From positions 2,728,001-2,792,000 of the forward strand of contig NC_063256.1 of assembly GCF_019578655.1 (NCBI RefSeq): DNA of 64,000 nucleotides, read 5' to 3'. The notes beneath the pieces are model-generated. The model had not been told where the DNA came from and ran no database searches. It worked only from the letters and a program-made list of their open reading frames with translations. Positions 12,975-23,641 of the stretch are shown piece by piece (position 1 is the first letter of the stretch; the number at the start of each line of letters is the position of its first letter). Both the position numbers and the translations under genes were made by a program. The stretch comes from Ricinus communis (lineage: Eukaryota; Streptophyta; Magnoliopsida; Malpighiales; Euphorbiaceae).

Positions 12975-13496
12975 CTACAACATTCAACACCCTTTTTCAT
13001 GGATCAAAATATGCAATCAGCATCATGTTTAGCCACAATTTCCTGTACACGACAGGTCTAACTAGGCCACTCCTTGTTTATTCACCTACTTTTTCCAGTC
13101 TCTTTCTTCAAGGAAAATCAAAGCCTACAAAAGGAACTCAAAGAACATTACAAAAATATACATTACAAAGTACAAGCAACCCACTTGAAGAGTGTGTTCT
13201 ACAGCTACACAAACATTTGCTAGGTCGCCGAGAAATGTATGGAAAGATGAACTACTTAAATTACAAAAGCTTATAAATTAACCACAATTACTTTTTGAGC
13301 TAAAATTTTAGGTTATTTCTTTAGGAAAACAACACAAGCAAATAATATACGAAATTCAAACAGGACTCATATTTTTCTTATTCTTCTTTTTGCAACCAAG
13401 CAAAACAATGCACATAAAATACATTAAAAAAAAAAACCATTATTCAACAGCCAGAATTAAAGAGAAGATCTAAAAAGTGGATTTATAAAAACTTAC
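12975..13496 (-). other. Predicted 5' UTR intron of the DENN gene
   Basis: A strong donor (CCG|GTAAGT) ends at 13496 and an acceptor (GTTGTAG) ends at 12975, two bases before the start codon. The 5' UTR exon would lie at 13497 to about 13800. This placement explains why the coding frame conserved with relatives starts at MSRSPS. Confidence 0.6.
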
Positions 13497-13884
13497 CGGT
13501 ACTGAAGAACCCAGATGCACTTATTGCATGAATCAATCTGGATCGGCCGATACTGGATACCCAATTGACCAAAAACAAATGGGTCCCCGTTAAAATTGAA
13601 AAAGAAAAACAAAAGTTGCAGAAAACGGAATTCTTTGCAGCTTCTTCAGTAACTACAATTACAAATCTAACATTGATGGTGAATTTGTGAGATTAGAGTT
13701 TACTTAATTATCTAATTTTTACCTTTTTTTGGTAAGAGTGGGTATTTCCTTGCAAATTGTAATAATGGGTTTTACATTCCAGAGAAATAAAAGGTCCTCT
13801 CAATCTCAAAAAAAGGATTTTGCCTGAATTCGGAGAGGAAATTGCGAAACTATTCTATGTCTGGTATATGTAAAAAAAATTAGA

Positions 13885-13950
13885 AAACGTCACTTATTCT
13901 TGTTTTTTAATTATTATAAACGTCACTTAATCTTGTTTTTTAATTTTTAT
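13885..13950. repeat. 33-bp tandem duplication
   Basis: Two adjacent 33-bp units beginning AAACGTCACTTA, differing at a few positions. Confidence 0.85.
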
Positions 13951-14149
13951 GGAATTTCCTCTTATATTTTTGAGAAAAAGGAAGAAGAAGAGAATTTGGA
14001 TATTTTTCTGATTAGAATGTAAGGTGGCACGTACGATGCAGAAAAAATAGAAAGGCCTAATCAGTTAAAAGAAAAAAAAAATCTTTAATACTTAGATATT
14101 TAATTAAAATCTATAAAAGAATTCGTTATATTTAAAAAAGTATATGAAT

Positions 14150-14620
14150 AAAAAATAAATAAAATTAATAAAACTAAAAGAGATATTTTAATATTATAGA
14201 ATATATTAAAAAATTAATATAAAAATTAATTAAAAATTCTATCTATTTTATTAAAATTTAGTTTTGCTATAACTAATTAATATAAATTTGATTATGTAGA
14301 ATTTTAATGCTATATGTTTTGTTGAAATTTATTAAAGAATTAATTATATTTTTAAAAAATATAAAAAAAATTAAAAAAATTAAAAATAATTAGTGTTATA
14401 AATATATAAACAAATTAATGTAAAATTTATTAAAATTTATTATTTATTTTATTAAAAATATAATTTAACTATAACTAATTCTATACAAACTTGATAATGT
14501 AAATTTTAAATTAAATTTCACTTTATTCAAAATATATAAATTTTGAATTTACAAATAAATTTTATGAAATTTATAAATTTCAATTAAAAATAGTGTAGAT
14601 AAACTTTCACTTCACTTGAA
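14150..14620. repeat. AT-rich dispersed repeat, copy A (two units)
   Basis: A diverged unit of roughly 190 bp occurs twice, with a shared core TATTTTATTAAAAT followed by CTATAACTAATT and then ATATAAATTTTGAATTTACA. The same core order is seen at about 49480-49810. Low complexity makes homology less certain. Confidence 0.5.
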
Positions 14621-14739
14621 GCACAGAAACTTTAAATTTACAAATGAATTCTATAACACTTATAGATTTCGACCAAACACAATATATATATAGACTAGTT
14701 TTCAAATTTAATTAATTTATTTTATATATATATATAAAT

Positions 14740-14930
14740 TATTAATTACACTTGAAGTATAGTTCTAATGGCAAGAACGATTATTCTTGGGAGGTGGAGG
14801 TCTTGAGTTCAAGTCTCTACCTCCTCACTAGGTGATATCTCACATTTACAGCGAGTATAAGAAGACGGAGGAATGACTACTCTTGTTGTATAATCTCTTG
14901 TCTATTAAACTTTCTATAAATAAAAAAGAA
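14740..14930 (+). mobile_element. SINE-like (tRNA-derived) element
   Basis: An A-box-like TAGTTCTAATGG (14759-14770) and a B-box GAGTTCAAGTC (14805-14815) lie about 35 bp apart, as in tRNA-derived SINEs with an internal Pol III promoter. A tRNA-unrelated body and an A-rich tail (AAATAAAAAAGAAA) follow. The block is more GC-rich than its surroundings. No clear target-site duplication was found. A decayed tRNA pseudogene is the alternative. Confidence 0.5.
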
Positions 14931-15066
14931 AATATCAATTAAATATAAAACGATAACATGCATACGAATAAAATTGAATTATTCAGCATTCAACCTAAAA
15001 CCATTGGTTTGGAATCATTTTTAATACTCATTTACTAAATAAATTAAATCTAAATTAAATAAATCC

Positions 15067-15154
15067 CAATTTACTAGACTCATGAATTTTGCTATTTAGT
15101 CTTTTAACCACAATTTACTAGACTCATGAATTAGTTATTTAGTCTTTTGATGCT
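15067..15154. repeat. Tandem duplication, 44-bp period
   Basis: Two units beginning CAATTTACTAGACTCATGAA (15067 and 15111), the second lightly diverged and slightly shorter. Confidence 0.85.
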
Positions 15155-15975
15155 GAATATATAATATCTATCTAAAATTTATTGCTACAATGTAATTTAT
15201 GTAAAAGTAATATATATTCTCTAAAATTTGTTGACTAAAATCCCTGCTAAGAGAATGGAAGAAAACTAAAAGATACTGAAGTTGAATTTGTCTCACCAGC
15301 CGTTGCCTGATCAAATATGCTAAGAAAACGGAATGAGATGTAAAAGATATGAGAGGTTATTAATTATTAGGTTTAGCATAAATATTAGTTAAAGGGTTAG
15401 ACTACCTTCACTTAAGTGGGGCTCTAATCAGGGGGTCACCTTGTTAGGAAAAATAAAAAAGTTTTAACAGTTTTTTTAGATCATATACAGAAATCTAGCA
15501 TTGAAATAATCATAAAATAGAAACTAGGTATAATTTACATAATTAAATATACATTTTAACCCCAATTTAAATTAAATATAAATATAAATAAAATCAATAT
15601 TTTAATAAATTATGATTTTTCTATAAAATTATAACTATAGAAAGAGTTTTACTATGAATTTATTTTCTTAAAAGAAAAAAAGACAATTGCGAGAATGGAA
15701 ACTAGTAGATGCACAATGGAGGAGGAGAATTTGTAGGGATTGTAGCTTGCTATGAATATGATAGAATAGATCGAACAAAAATCATAAATTCACATTATCT
15801 AAAAGAAATAAATTATCAAAAGATGGGAACAATCAAAATCACTTTATTTATAATCCAAATCAAACACATTACCCATGGTTACATGAAATTCTCTAAACGT
15901 GATCAAGGAAAATAAGGGTCATCGATACTTGCACGGGAAAAAAGAAAACATAAAAATGTTTTTATCTGCATTTAA

Positions 15976-15978
<3 letters not shown>

Positions 15979-16029
<51 letters not shown>
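15979..16029. repeat. (TA)n tract at left edge of the pararetrovirus
   Basis: About 50 bp of uninterrupted TA dinucleotides abutting the first viral leader base. Confidence 0.95.
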
Positions 16030-16030
<1 letters not shown>

Positions 16031-16031
<1 letters not shown>

Positions 16032-16543
16032 AAATTAGAGTGAAAAGAGTGAGTAAGAGAGAGAGAAATCTTGTAACTCCTCTTGTAAGTCTATATTTTC
16101 TTCTTGTTTCAAAGTATTACAAAGTTGTATGTTTATTTAAAGCTTTCAAAAATTGTTTATATGTCCACGTTCAAAGTCTGCTATTATCAATAAAGCATTC
16201 AAAGTTTATTTCTTTGTCTATCTTCTTCTTCCCTGTTTCTTTCATCAAGCGTATGCTCTGTGCTTGCCTCGTAAAAGGATCCCGCACATCGGAAACTTAC
16301 CGATTGTTTCGCTCAAATTTATTTTCAGATCTATAAGTTTATAGGCTGGAAAACAGATTCTGCAAGAGCATTTAAAGCTCCCACAGGCTGTGAACGCGTG
16401 AGTCTGGTTACCAACGCCACGAACTTAGATCTAAATCTTCACTGCTCACTATTTCCTTCTATTTCCTAGATCTCGTTCTAATTTGGTATCAGAGCCAATT
16501 GGGTTCCGGGATTAGAAGCATATCTACATTATAAAGACTTTAC
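16031..16543 (+). other. Copy 1 viral leader with tRNA-Met primer site, joined to a deletion
   Basis: Truncated leader homologous to 18953-19463 and to the third copy. The primer-binding site TGGTATCAGAGCCA is at 16484-16497. At 16543/16544 the sequence passes directly into the RNase H region, so everything from the leader's end through reverse transcriptase is missing relative to copy 2. Confidence 0.88.
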
Positions 16544-17011
16544 CTCCTTGGTCTGATCAGCATACCAAGATAGTCCAAAGCATTAAAAAACAAGTTTTAG
16601 AAATTCCTTGCCTGCATCTAGCTGATCCTTCTGCATTCAAGATTGTAGAAACAGATGCATCAGAGATAGGATATGGTGGGATTCTAAAGCAAGTTCAAAA
16701 TTCCAAAGAATGTATTGTCCAGTTTACTTCTGCTCACTGGAATGATACCCAAAAGAATTATTCTACTATCAAAAAGGAAATCCTTTCGATAGTTCTCTGT
16801 ATTTCTAAATTTCAAAGCAAAAATTTCTTTTAAGGATTGATTGCAAGTCTGCAAAAGAAGTTTTACAAAAAGATGTCCAAAATATAGCTTCAAAATGATT
16901 TTCGCTAAAGCTATCTTATATGTTTTTGATTTTGAGATTGAATTTATTCGAGGAGAATCAAATTCTATTCCCGACTTTCTAACCGGAGAGTTCTTACAAA
17001 AACAAGAGTGA
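16544..17011 (+). pseudogene. Copy 1 reverse transcriptase end/RNase H fragment (broken)
   Basis: Equivalent of 24623-25105 in copy 2, nearly identical by eye. It keeps the DAS catalytic-site region near 16650. Broken by a 13-bp deletion near 16816 relative to copy 2 and by stop codons downstream. Where copy 2 has a TAA at 24670, this copy has CAA at the equivalent place. It ends at a TGA at 17009-17011. Confidence 0.85.
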
Positions 17012-17017
17012 TACATA

Positions 17018-18512
17018 ATGCCAAGAAAATCGAAGTCCAAAGAAGAAAAGTCTACGGGCTAGTTCAAAGCCTACCAAATTCAAAGCCCGTTGAAGGAAGT
17101 TCTCCCTTCAACTTCAAAGCCCATCGGGACTTGGACCGAGATAATCCAAGAAGAATTAATCAACCGGATCCAGTTTCAACAACAAATGGATCCTTTCAAA
17201 GCCGATCAAGCCAAACAAATTCGGGGAATGGCTTGCTCAAAGAAGACCCTGAATTCATTCAAAGGGTGGAAGAATACAAAGACAAATGGTTCAATCCCTA
17301 CCGAACCATCTACAAAGCAAATTATTCCAAAGCCGGGCGACTCCAAAGTCGTCCTCTTCCTCTACAAAGGGTAAAGGTATACTTTCTATCCCTTTTCAAA
17401 ATACCGAGATAGAGAATTTCCCTCTAAATCTATCTCAAAGTTCAAACAGTTTTTCAAAGCTAAACTCTCAAGAGATTGTTTTGAGTCAATCAAAACGTTT
17501 TAAATCAAATGAGTATTTGGAAAAACCTATTTTTCAAAATGTTTTAACCATTGAGGAAGGATTCTGCACAGAAAGCCCCTCAAAATTGGTTTCAAAGATT
17601 TTCCCTCCAGGTTGGTTTTTTAAACCCTCGAATATTTCAAAGCCTCAGGCTTATTACCAGTCAATACTTCAGGTTACTGGTTCAGCCAAATTCAAGCATT
17701 TCAAAAAAGACAAAGCCCATAAAGACCCTGCATATTCAACATACACAATCCAAAGAATCCTTCACCCGTCTGATTGGGGTATGGATTTACACTCTCCTCG
17801 TTCCTTCCCTACTTCTCTAAAAAGAACCTACCCTTCAAATCTAAACACCTCTTTCTCCTATTGGGATTACCAGCAAGCCTGGTTCAATACCTTTCTTATC
17901 CAAAACGAAGGAAGAAGCCACTCCTGGCTATTCTACTTCGACACCAATATCCAAATCTCCAAAATCCCTTACTGGTTTAAACAGTAGTGGAATTACTACG
18001 GTAATGCTCCTGAGACTCTTATTCCCGAAGTCTTACCCATGTTCAACCTCTTCAAAGTAAATTACAAACCAAATTCCATGGAAAAGCGTTTTTCCCCGCT
18101 TCTCTTTTCCCGTCAATTTCTTTTACCCTGGTATGTGTATGGTACTTTCACTTCAACTGCTTCCGGGATGGTGAGATTACACTTATCCGTCGATTCAAAG
18201 TAAAATGGTGGGATAAATTCAACCACCAAGACAAACTGTCCCTAAAAGCCGTTCAAAACTTCTTGACCAAACATAGCTTCTTGCCTCCTCCTAAAGAACA
18301 AACAACATTCTTGGCACAGAAGTCTTTTCTCCTTCCAAAGCTTGCTGCAGCCCAAACCGAAGAAGATTTCCTACAACTTATAAAACAGTTTGTCCGAGAT
18401 GTTTCTTCTAAAGGCAAATCCAAAGCCTCATCATCATCCTCTTCCAAAGGTCGCATTCGATTTGGATGATCCGGTGGGAGACGATTGTTATGGGATACTC
18501 AAAGTCTCATAA
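17018..18512 (+). pseudogene. Copy 1 ORF2, pol-distal viral ORF of unknown function (broken)
   Basis: An ATG six bases past the pol stop opens a Lys/Ser/Pro-rich frame (MPRKSKSKEE). The longest open stretch is 17286-17987. It contains FPPGWFFKP, PSDWGMDL and several Trp/Tyr/Phe-rich patches, then a basic segment with KWWDKF, then a Ser run near 18420. Frameshifts interrupt it at several points. I do not recognise a domain. By position it matches florendovirus ORF2. CAAAG pentamers are exceptionally dense here, with about eleven in 17041-17400. Confidence 0.7.
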
Positions 18513-18953
18513 ATATTATCTCCTTCTTTAAAAGCCCATGGGTTGAAAACCAGAAATGGTAGCCCAAGGTTATTTGTGTTGGGCCAAAAAGCCCACACTA
18601 AAGCCCAGAAAAAGAAAAAGAAAACGAAAAGAAAAGAAAAGAAAAAGACAAAAGACAAAAGAAAAAGAAAAGTCAAAAAAGCAAAAGATTCCTTCAAAGC
18701 ATGGCCGACAGCTTTCTCAAAAGACGGTTGGCATTATTAAAAGACTCCAAAGCATGTGAAGCATCTCCACAAGACTCCAAAGACAAGTGGAATCATTTCT
18801 ACTCCACTAAGCAAAGCATCCAAAGCCCGTGACAAGTATCCAAAACTCCAAGACCTCTATATATAGAGGAGTCCTCCTTCTTCATCCCTCAGAACTTAGA
18901 AGAACTTAGAAGAGAGAAAGAAAAGCTCTTCTGTTATCTAGTTCTCACAGAAG
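18513..18953 (+). promoter_or_regulatory. Viral 3' noncoding region and promoter, copy 1/copy 2 junction
   Basis: An A/G-rich tract (about 18600-18690) is followed by a perfect palindrome CCTCTATATATAGAGG at 18854-18869 that contains the TATA box. A pyrimidine-rich start region (CCTCCTTCTTCATCCCTC) follows. The arrangement resembles the TATA region of the 35S-type promoter of caulimoviruses. Transcription would start near 18880 and produce a terminally redundant pregenomic RNA. Confidence 0.75.
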
Positions 18954-19603
18954 AAATTAGAGTGAAAAGAGTGAGTAAGAGAGAGAGAAATCTTGTAACT
19001 CCTCTTATAAGTCTATATTCTTCTTGTTTCAAAGTTTTACAAAGTTGTATGTTTGTTTAAAGCTTTCAAAGTTGTTTATATGTTCATGTTCAAAGTCTGT
19101 TATTATTAATAAAGCAATTCAAAGTTTATCTTCTTTATCTATCTTCTTCTTTTTTCCCCATCATCAAGCGTATGCTCTGTGCTTGCCTCGTAAGAGGATC
19201 CTGCACATCAGAAACTTGCTGATTGTTTCTGTTCAAATTTATTTTCAGATCTATAAGTTTATAGGCTGGAAAACAGATTCTGCAAGAGCATTTAAAGCTC
19301 CCACAGGCTATGAAAGCGTGAGTCTGGTTACCAACGCCACGAACTTAGATCTAAATCTTCACTGCTTAATATTTCCTTCTATTTTCTAGATCTCATTCTA
19401 ATTTGGTATCAGAGCCATTTGGGTTCCGGGATTAGAAGCATATCTACATTATAAAGACTTTACATTCATTTTAAACTGCATCAGGTTTCCTATAGGCAAG
19501 TTCTGTTCATTTTATGCGCAGTAGTAAGACCCAACGGATAGGGCAGTAAAGCTGAGAGCTGTGGTCCAGGCTTGTCTAGAAAGTTATTTTGGTTTAGGTT
19601 AAA
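18954..19603 (+). other. Copy 2 viral leader with primer-binding site
   Basis: About 0.7 kb between promoter and first ORF. The primer site TGGTATCAGAGCCA (19404-19417) matches the 3' end of initiator tRNA-Met, used by Caulimoviridae to prime minus-strand DNA. Five CAAAG pentamers fall in 19036-19132 although the region is noncoding. Confidence 0.85.
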
Positions 19604-20815
19604 ATGAATTTAGAACCTTTCTTCTGTAGATCTTCTTCTTTCTCAAATTCTTCTGCCTCTGAATCACCGAGGTACAAAGGTCTAGTAAATAGTGAAGAAA
19701 TTACTATTGAAGATTTTTCAAAGCATATTGACGATTGGAAAATATCCAAAGTCCAAAAGAAATAAATTTATGAGTTTTCAAAGTTCCCTCTCTTCAAGAC
19801 TGATTTTACAATCAAGACTGAAGAAAGAGATATCCAAATTTCAAAGCCTTTTGAAAAGATTTATCTCTTGAATCCAAAGACCCTCCAAAAGCATATGGAA
19901 AAGGATTATAAGTATATCCACATAGGTCTAGTCCAGGTAGGAATTAAGCCCCTTACCAGAGAAGGTCTAGATACTTCCATATTAGCCGTCCTTAGGGATG
20001 CTAGGTTTACAAATTTCTATGATTCCCTGTTGGGTACTGTTGAGTCGAGCCTCAATAAAGGACCTATTTCTTTCAATTATTTTCCAAATATCACGATTTC
20101 TTTAAACGATAAAAATGTTTTAAAGAGCATCGTTCTTCAAATCAAAACTCACAATTACAAAATGCTTGAAGGATCTATTCCGATAGCATTAATTTTCAAA
20201 ATTCATTACAAAGCTATGATTTATGCCTTTGGTTCCAAACACAAGCTTCACTCACCAAAAGGAGAAACACTGTTCCTACAAACAGATCTATCCAAATCCA
20301 ACGCAACTATTCCAAAAACCATTCAATGGAAAGACATTACACTTCCAGAAGAATGGATCCTTGAAGGTGCAACCCAACCTACTTCTCCAAAGCAAATAGA
20401 ACCAAACACAAACCTTAAACACATAGCCCAATATCCAGATGGAAAGGTAAAGATCACATTCAACAGAAAGTCAACTTCCTCTAGATTTTCTGATGATGGT
20501 TCTTCAACCTCGACCATAAATATTGGAAGGGTATCCAAAATTCCTTCTGTTATCTATGTCCCTTACAAAGAACCAATTCCATCCTAAACACAACCTAGAT
20601 TTTCAACATATGATATTCCAAAAACACTCCAAAATGTTGATTACCAAAGTAACATCCCCAGACCAGTCTACACTGATCCAAAGAATGATGACGAAGATAT
20701 AGAGATAACCTCTACCCCATCTTCACCATCACCATCAGCCATTACCCAAAACCTTGAAGCAGAGATCAACATGATTTCAAAAGAGTTCGAAATTGATAAA
20801 AAAACTCTTGCATGA
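19604..20815 (+). pseudogene. Copy 2 movement protein region (30K type), broken
   Basis: N-terminal part of the viral polyprotein, from the ATG at 19604. It is similar in organisation to 30K-superfamily movement proteins, which carry virus between cells; the family core (VGIKPLTREGLDTSI region) lies around 19935-19980. In-frame stops are at 19763-19765 (TAA) and 20585-20587 (TAA). The frame then ends at TGA 20813-20815, after which homology continues in another frame. The longest intact stretch is 19868-20587. Confidence 0.82.
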
Positions 20816-23206
20816 AGATTTCTATTCAAAGAAAAACCATCTTAAGAAACTTTGGTTTTTTAAGAATTTTTTAAAAGAAAAAGATAGTATTCAGGAAAAA
20901 TACTATCAATTTTGCATTCAAAACAAAGCCCAAATCAAATTTTTGATTGGTTTCAAATTCTGCAAAGAAAATGGCATCCTTTATCCCTTTAAGGATAAGT
21001 CCATTAGTCCTCACAAGGAACAAAGCCCCCGAATGGAAGGTAGGAGAAAACCTATGATCCGGTCAACATCCTCCCTTAGGAAGATAACCATTCCTTATGG
21101 ATAGAGTGAGATAGAGGCAACACCTTACAAACCGGTAGGCGAAGACCTTGAAAAGAATGTCAAGAATATTGTTCGTGAACAATTTCTCAACTACTGTCTA
21201 AACACTATAGGAAAGCAACTGGTTAGAATAGAAAACCGGATTCAAAAGCCTCCTATAGTGGTGACATCTCCAATCCCCGACTGGCCAACCAAAAGAGTCG
21301 AACAGGCTTAAAACCCAGTTTTTAAGCCATATCACCACAAAGCCAAGCCAAGACCATTTCCAAAAGCAAACTGAGTTTGCCAAAGCTAAGTAGATTAGCA
21401 ACCTCCGAGTCATCCAAAACCTAGTACCGGATACTCCTCAAAGCGTTAGGAATATCGCTATAGGACAAGCCCAAAGCGATGAGTCTAACGATTCAGAGCT
21501 TGAAAGCCCCATTCCAAAACCCTTCAACATCAACAGATTGGGAATCCAAGCTCCTAGATTAACCTGGAATACTCCTAGGAGTACTGCTCCAGATCTAGGA
21601 ATTGAAAATAGAAATAACATCCTAACCCAGTCTAGATTCAATGCCTCCTCCGTCTATGAATGGAATATAGATGGAATGTCTGAGTACAACATCCTTGGTC
21701 TCTTGCAACAGATGACCATGGCAGCCAATGCCTACAAAACCCAAAGTGGTACCTCCGATAGAGCCATTGCTGAGCTCCTGATAGCTAGATTTTCTGGCCA
21801 ATTAAAAGGATGGTGGGATTATCATCTCACTCAAGCACAGCAACTCCAAATACTAGGTGCTATCCAAACCACAGTAGAAGGAACTCCCATTCTAGATGAA
21901 ATAGGAAATCCAATTGAGGATGCAGTGTCAACTCTAATCCTCACTATTTCTCTTCATTTCATAGGAGACCCTTCTCTGCTCAAAGACAAAAATGCCGAGC
22001 TCCTTAGCAACCTTACCTGTAAGAAGCTTAGCAATTTCCAAAGTTACAATGACACTTTCCTAACCAGAGTCATGCTTAGGGAAGATTCTAGCCAACCTTT
22101 CTGGAAAGAAAAGTTCTTAGCCGGTTTACCTAGGATTTTAGGTGAAAGAGTTAGGAATACCATAAGAGAAGCCCATAACGGTCAAATCCCTTATGATTTC
22201 TACACTTATGGTGAGTTAGTTAGCCTAACCCGGAAAGAAGGTTTAAAGATTTGTCATGACCTTAAGCTTCCAAAGACAAATGGGAAATGAAAAGACTAGG
22301 CAGGAACTAGGTAGTTTCAGAACTAACCGGTTTGAGTATAACCCAATAGAGCCCGTGTCTAGTTGCAAAGGGAAACGCAAAGTTGATTCTTATTCAAAGT
22401 CTTTCAAAAAGAAGCGATTTTCCAAATATAGAAAGCCTTCTAAAAGCAAGGAGAATTTCTATAAAAAACCAGCTTCTTCCAAATTTCATTCTAAATTTCC
22501 AAAGAAAGACTCCAAAAAAGATTTTTCAAAAATTACATGCTTTAAATGTGGTAAGAAAGGCCATACTTCGAAGTATTGTAAGTTTTCCAAAAGACTTCTT
22601 GAGCTTCAAATAGAAGAAGAAGTTTTGCAAAAAATTTCTGCTCTTCTAGTTGATTCATCTGAATCAGAGTTCTCAAACAGTGAGGAAGAATTTCAAATTG
22701 ATGAAATCAAAACCTCAACTGATTGTTCTGAGACAGATTCAGAGAGCTCTTCAAAGAACATTAATATGCTCACTAGGCAACAAGAAGCTCTTCTTGAAGC
22801 TGTAAAGCATATTAGTGATCCTCTTATTCAAAAGTTGGTTTTAAAAGAGATTTTAAAAACTGAATCTCTGGTTCCTTCTTCTAGTAAGAATACTTATGAT
22901 CTTACTATGATTTTGGACAAAGGGAAGAAGTTGAAAAACCCTCTTCCTACTGTTCAGGAACTCCAGAAGGAGATTAAAACCATCAAAACAGAACTCAAAG
23001 AGTTGAAAGAAAAACAACAAAATGATTCTGTTTTGCTTCAAAGCCTGATCCTCAAACAGAATAATGATTCTGATTCTGATGAGGAAAATGATTTTCAAAA
23101 CCTTGAAGTTTCTGAAAATGTTCCTGAAAACTTTATCAATGTTTTAAAGGAAATTACTTCAAGAAAATATTTGATTCAAATAAAGCTTGTTTTCCCTGGT
23201 GATTTC
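20793..23206 (+). pseudogene. Copy 2 coat protein region with zinc knuckle, broken
   Basis: Structural part of the polyprotein. Open pieces are 20793-21104, 21538-22290 and 22256-23206, in three different frames, so there are at least three frameshifts plus stops between 21105 and 21537. The middle piece carries a conserved Trp-rich capsid core (LKGWWDYHL, near 21807). A CCHC zinc knuckle (CX2CX4HX4C) is encoded at 22538-22579, preceded by a strongly basic Lys/Ser stretch and followed by an acidic Ser/Glu region. Ends at TAG 23207-23209. Confidence 0.85.
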
Positions 23207-23635
23207 TAGATAGAAACCATCGCGTTGTTTGATACAGGAGCAGACCTCAATTGTATCAACTGCGAACTGTTTCCTAGAAGGTTTCATCAAGAAACCAAAG
23301 AAAGGCTGACTTCAGCCAATTCTTCAAAGATTAAGATTGCTGGTAAAACTGAAGCCGCAATTCTTAATAACAATATTGCTTTAAAGAATGTTTTTATTCT
23401 TACAAAGGATCTTCAGCAAACTGTTATCTTAGGGACTCCGTTTATCAATTTGATAACTCCCTTTAAAGTGACAACTGCTGGAATCATTTTCAAAGCTAAA
23501 GATTCAAAGATTGTTTTCCCTTTTCTAGAAAAACCAAAAAAGAGAAATTTGAATCTTATCAAAGCACATTCTATTTACAATTTTGAAATCAATGCTTTGA
23601 TCAAAGGTAAACAGACCCATCTTTCTCATCTTTAA
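23207..23635 (+). pseudogene. Copy 2 aspartic protease region, broken
   Basis: Retropepsin-type domain, same frame as the preceding and following pieces. The active-site DTGA is encoded at 23231-23242. The flanking stops are single codons: TAG at 23207-23209 and TAA at 23633-23635. In this family the protease releases coat protein and polymerase from the polyprotein. Confidence 0.85.
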
Positions 23636-23641
23636 CAAGAT

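Larger units (their letters stand above)
13500..15978. other. Intergenic AT-rich region left of the pararetrovirus
   Basis: The DENN promoter and leader occupy the right-hand side of the gene up to about 13.9 kb. The rest is AT-rich with no credible ORF. It holds a 33-bp tandem duplication (13885-13950), an AT-rich dispersed repeat (about 14150-14620), a SINE-like element (about 14740-14930) and a 44-bp-period duplication (15067-15154). It ends in a long TA tract. Confidence 0.7.

Noticed and set aside
15979..16029. TA tracts and other short tandem repeats as a possible CRISPR-like array
   Set aside because: These are simple microsatellites in a eukaryotic genome with no spacer-repeat structure.
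16031..18953. The leader repeats as LTRs of a retrotransposon
   Set aside because: There are no TG...CA ends, no target duplication and no integrase domain, and the repeats include promoter, leader and polyprotein start as expected for a tandem circular viral genome.
19024..19389. A 121-codon open frame in the viral leader
   Set aside because: It lies between promoter and primer-binding site, is not maintained in the other leader copies at the same length, and shows no protein signature. Leaders of this virus family are noncoding apart from very short upstream ORFs.
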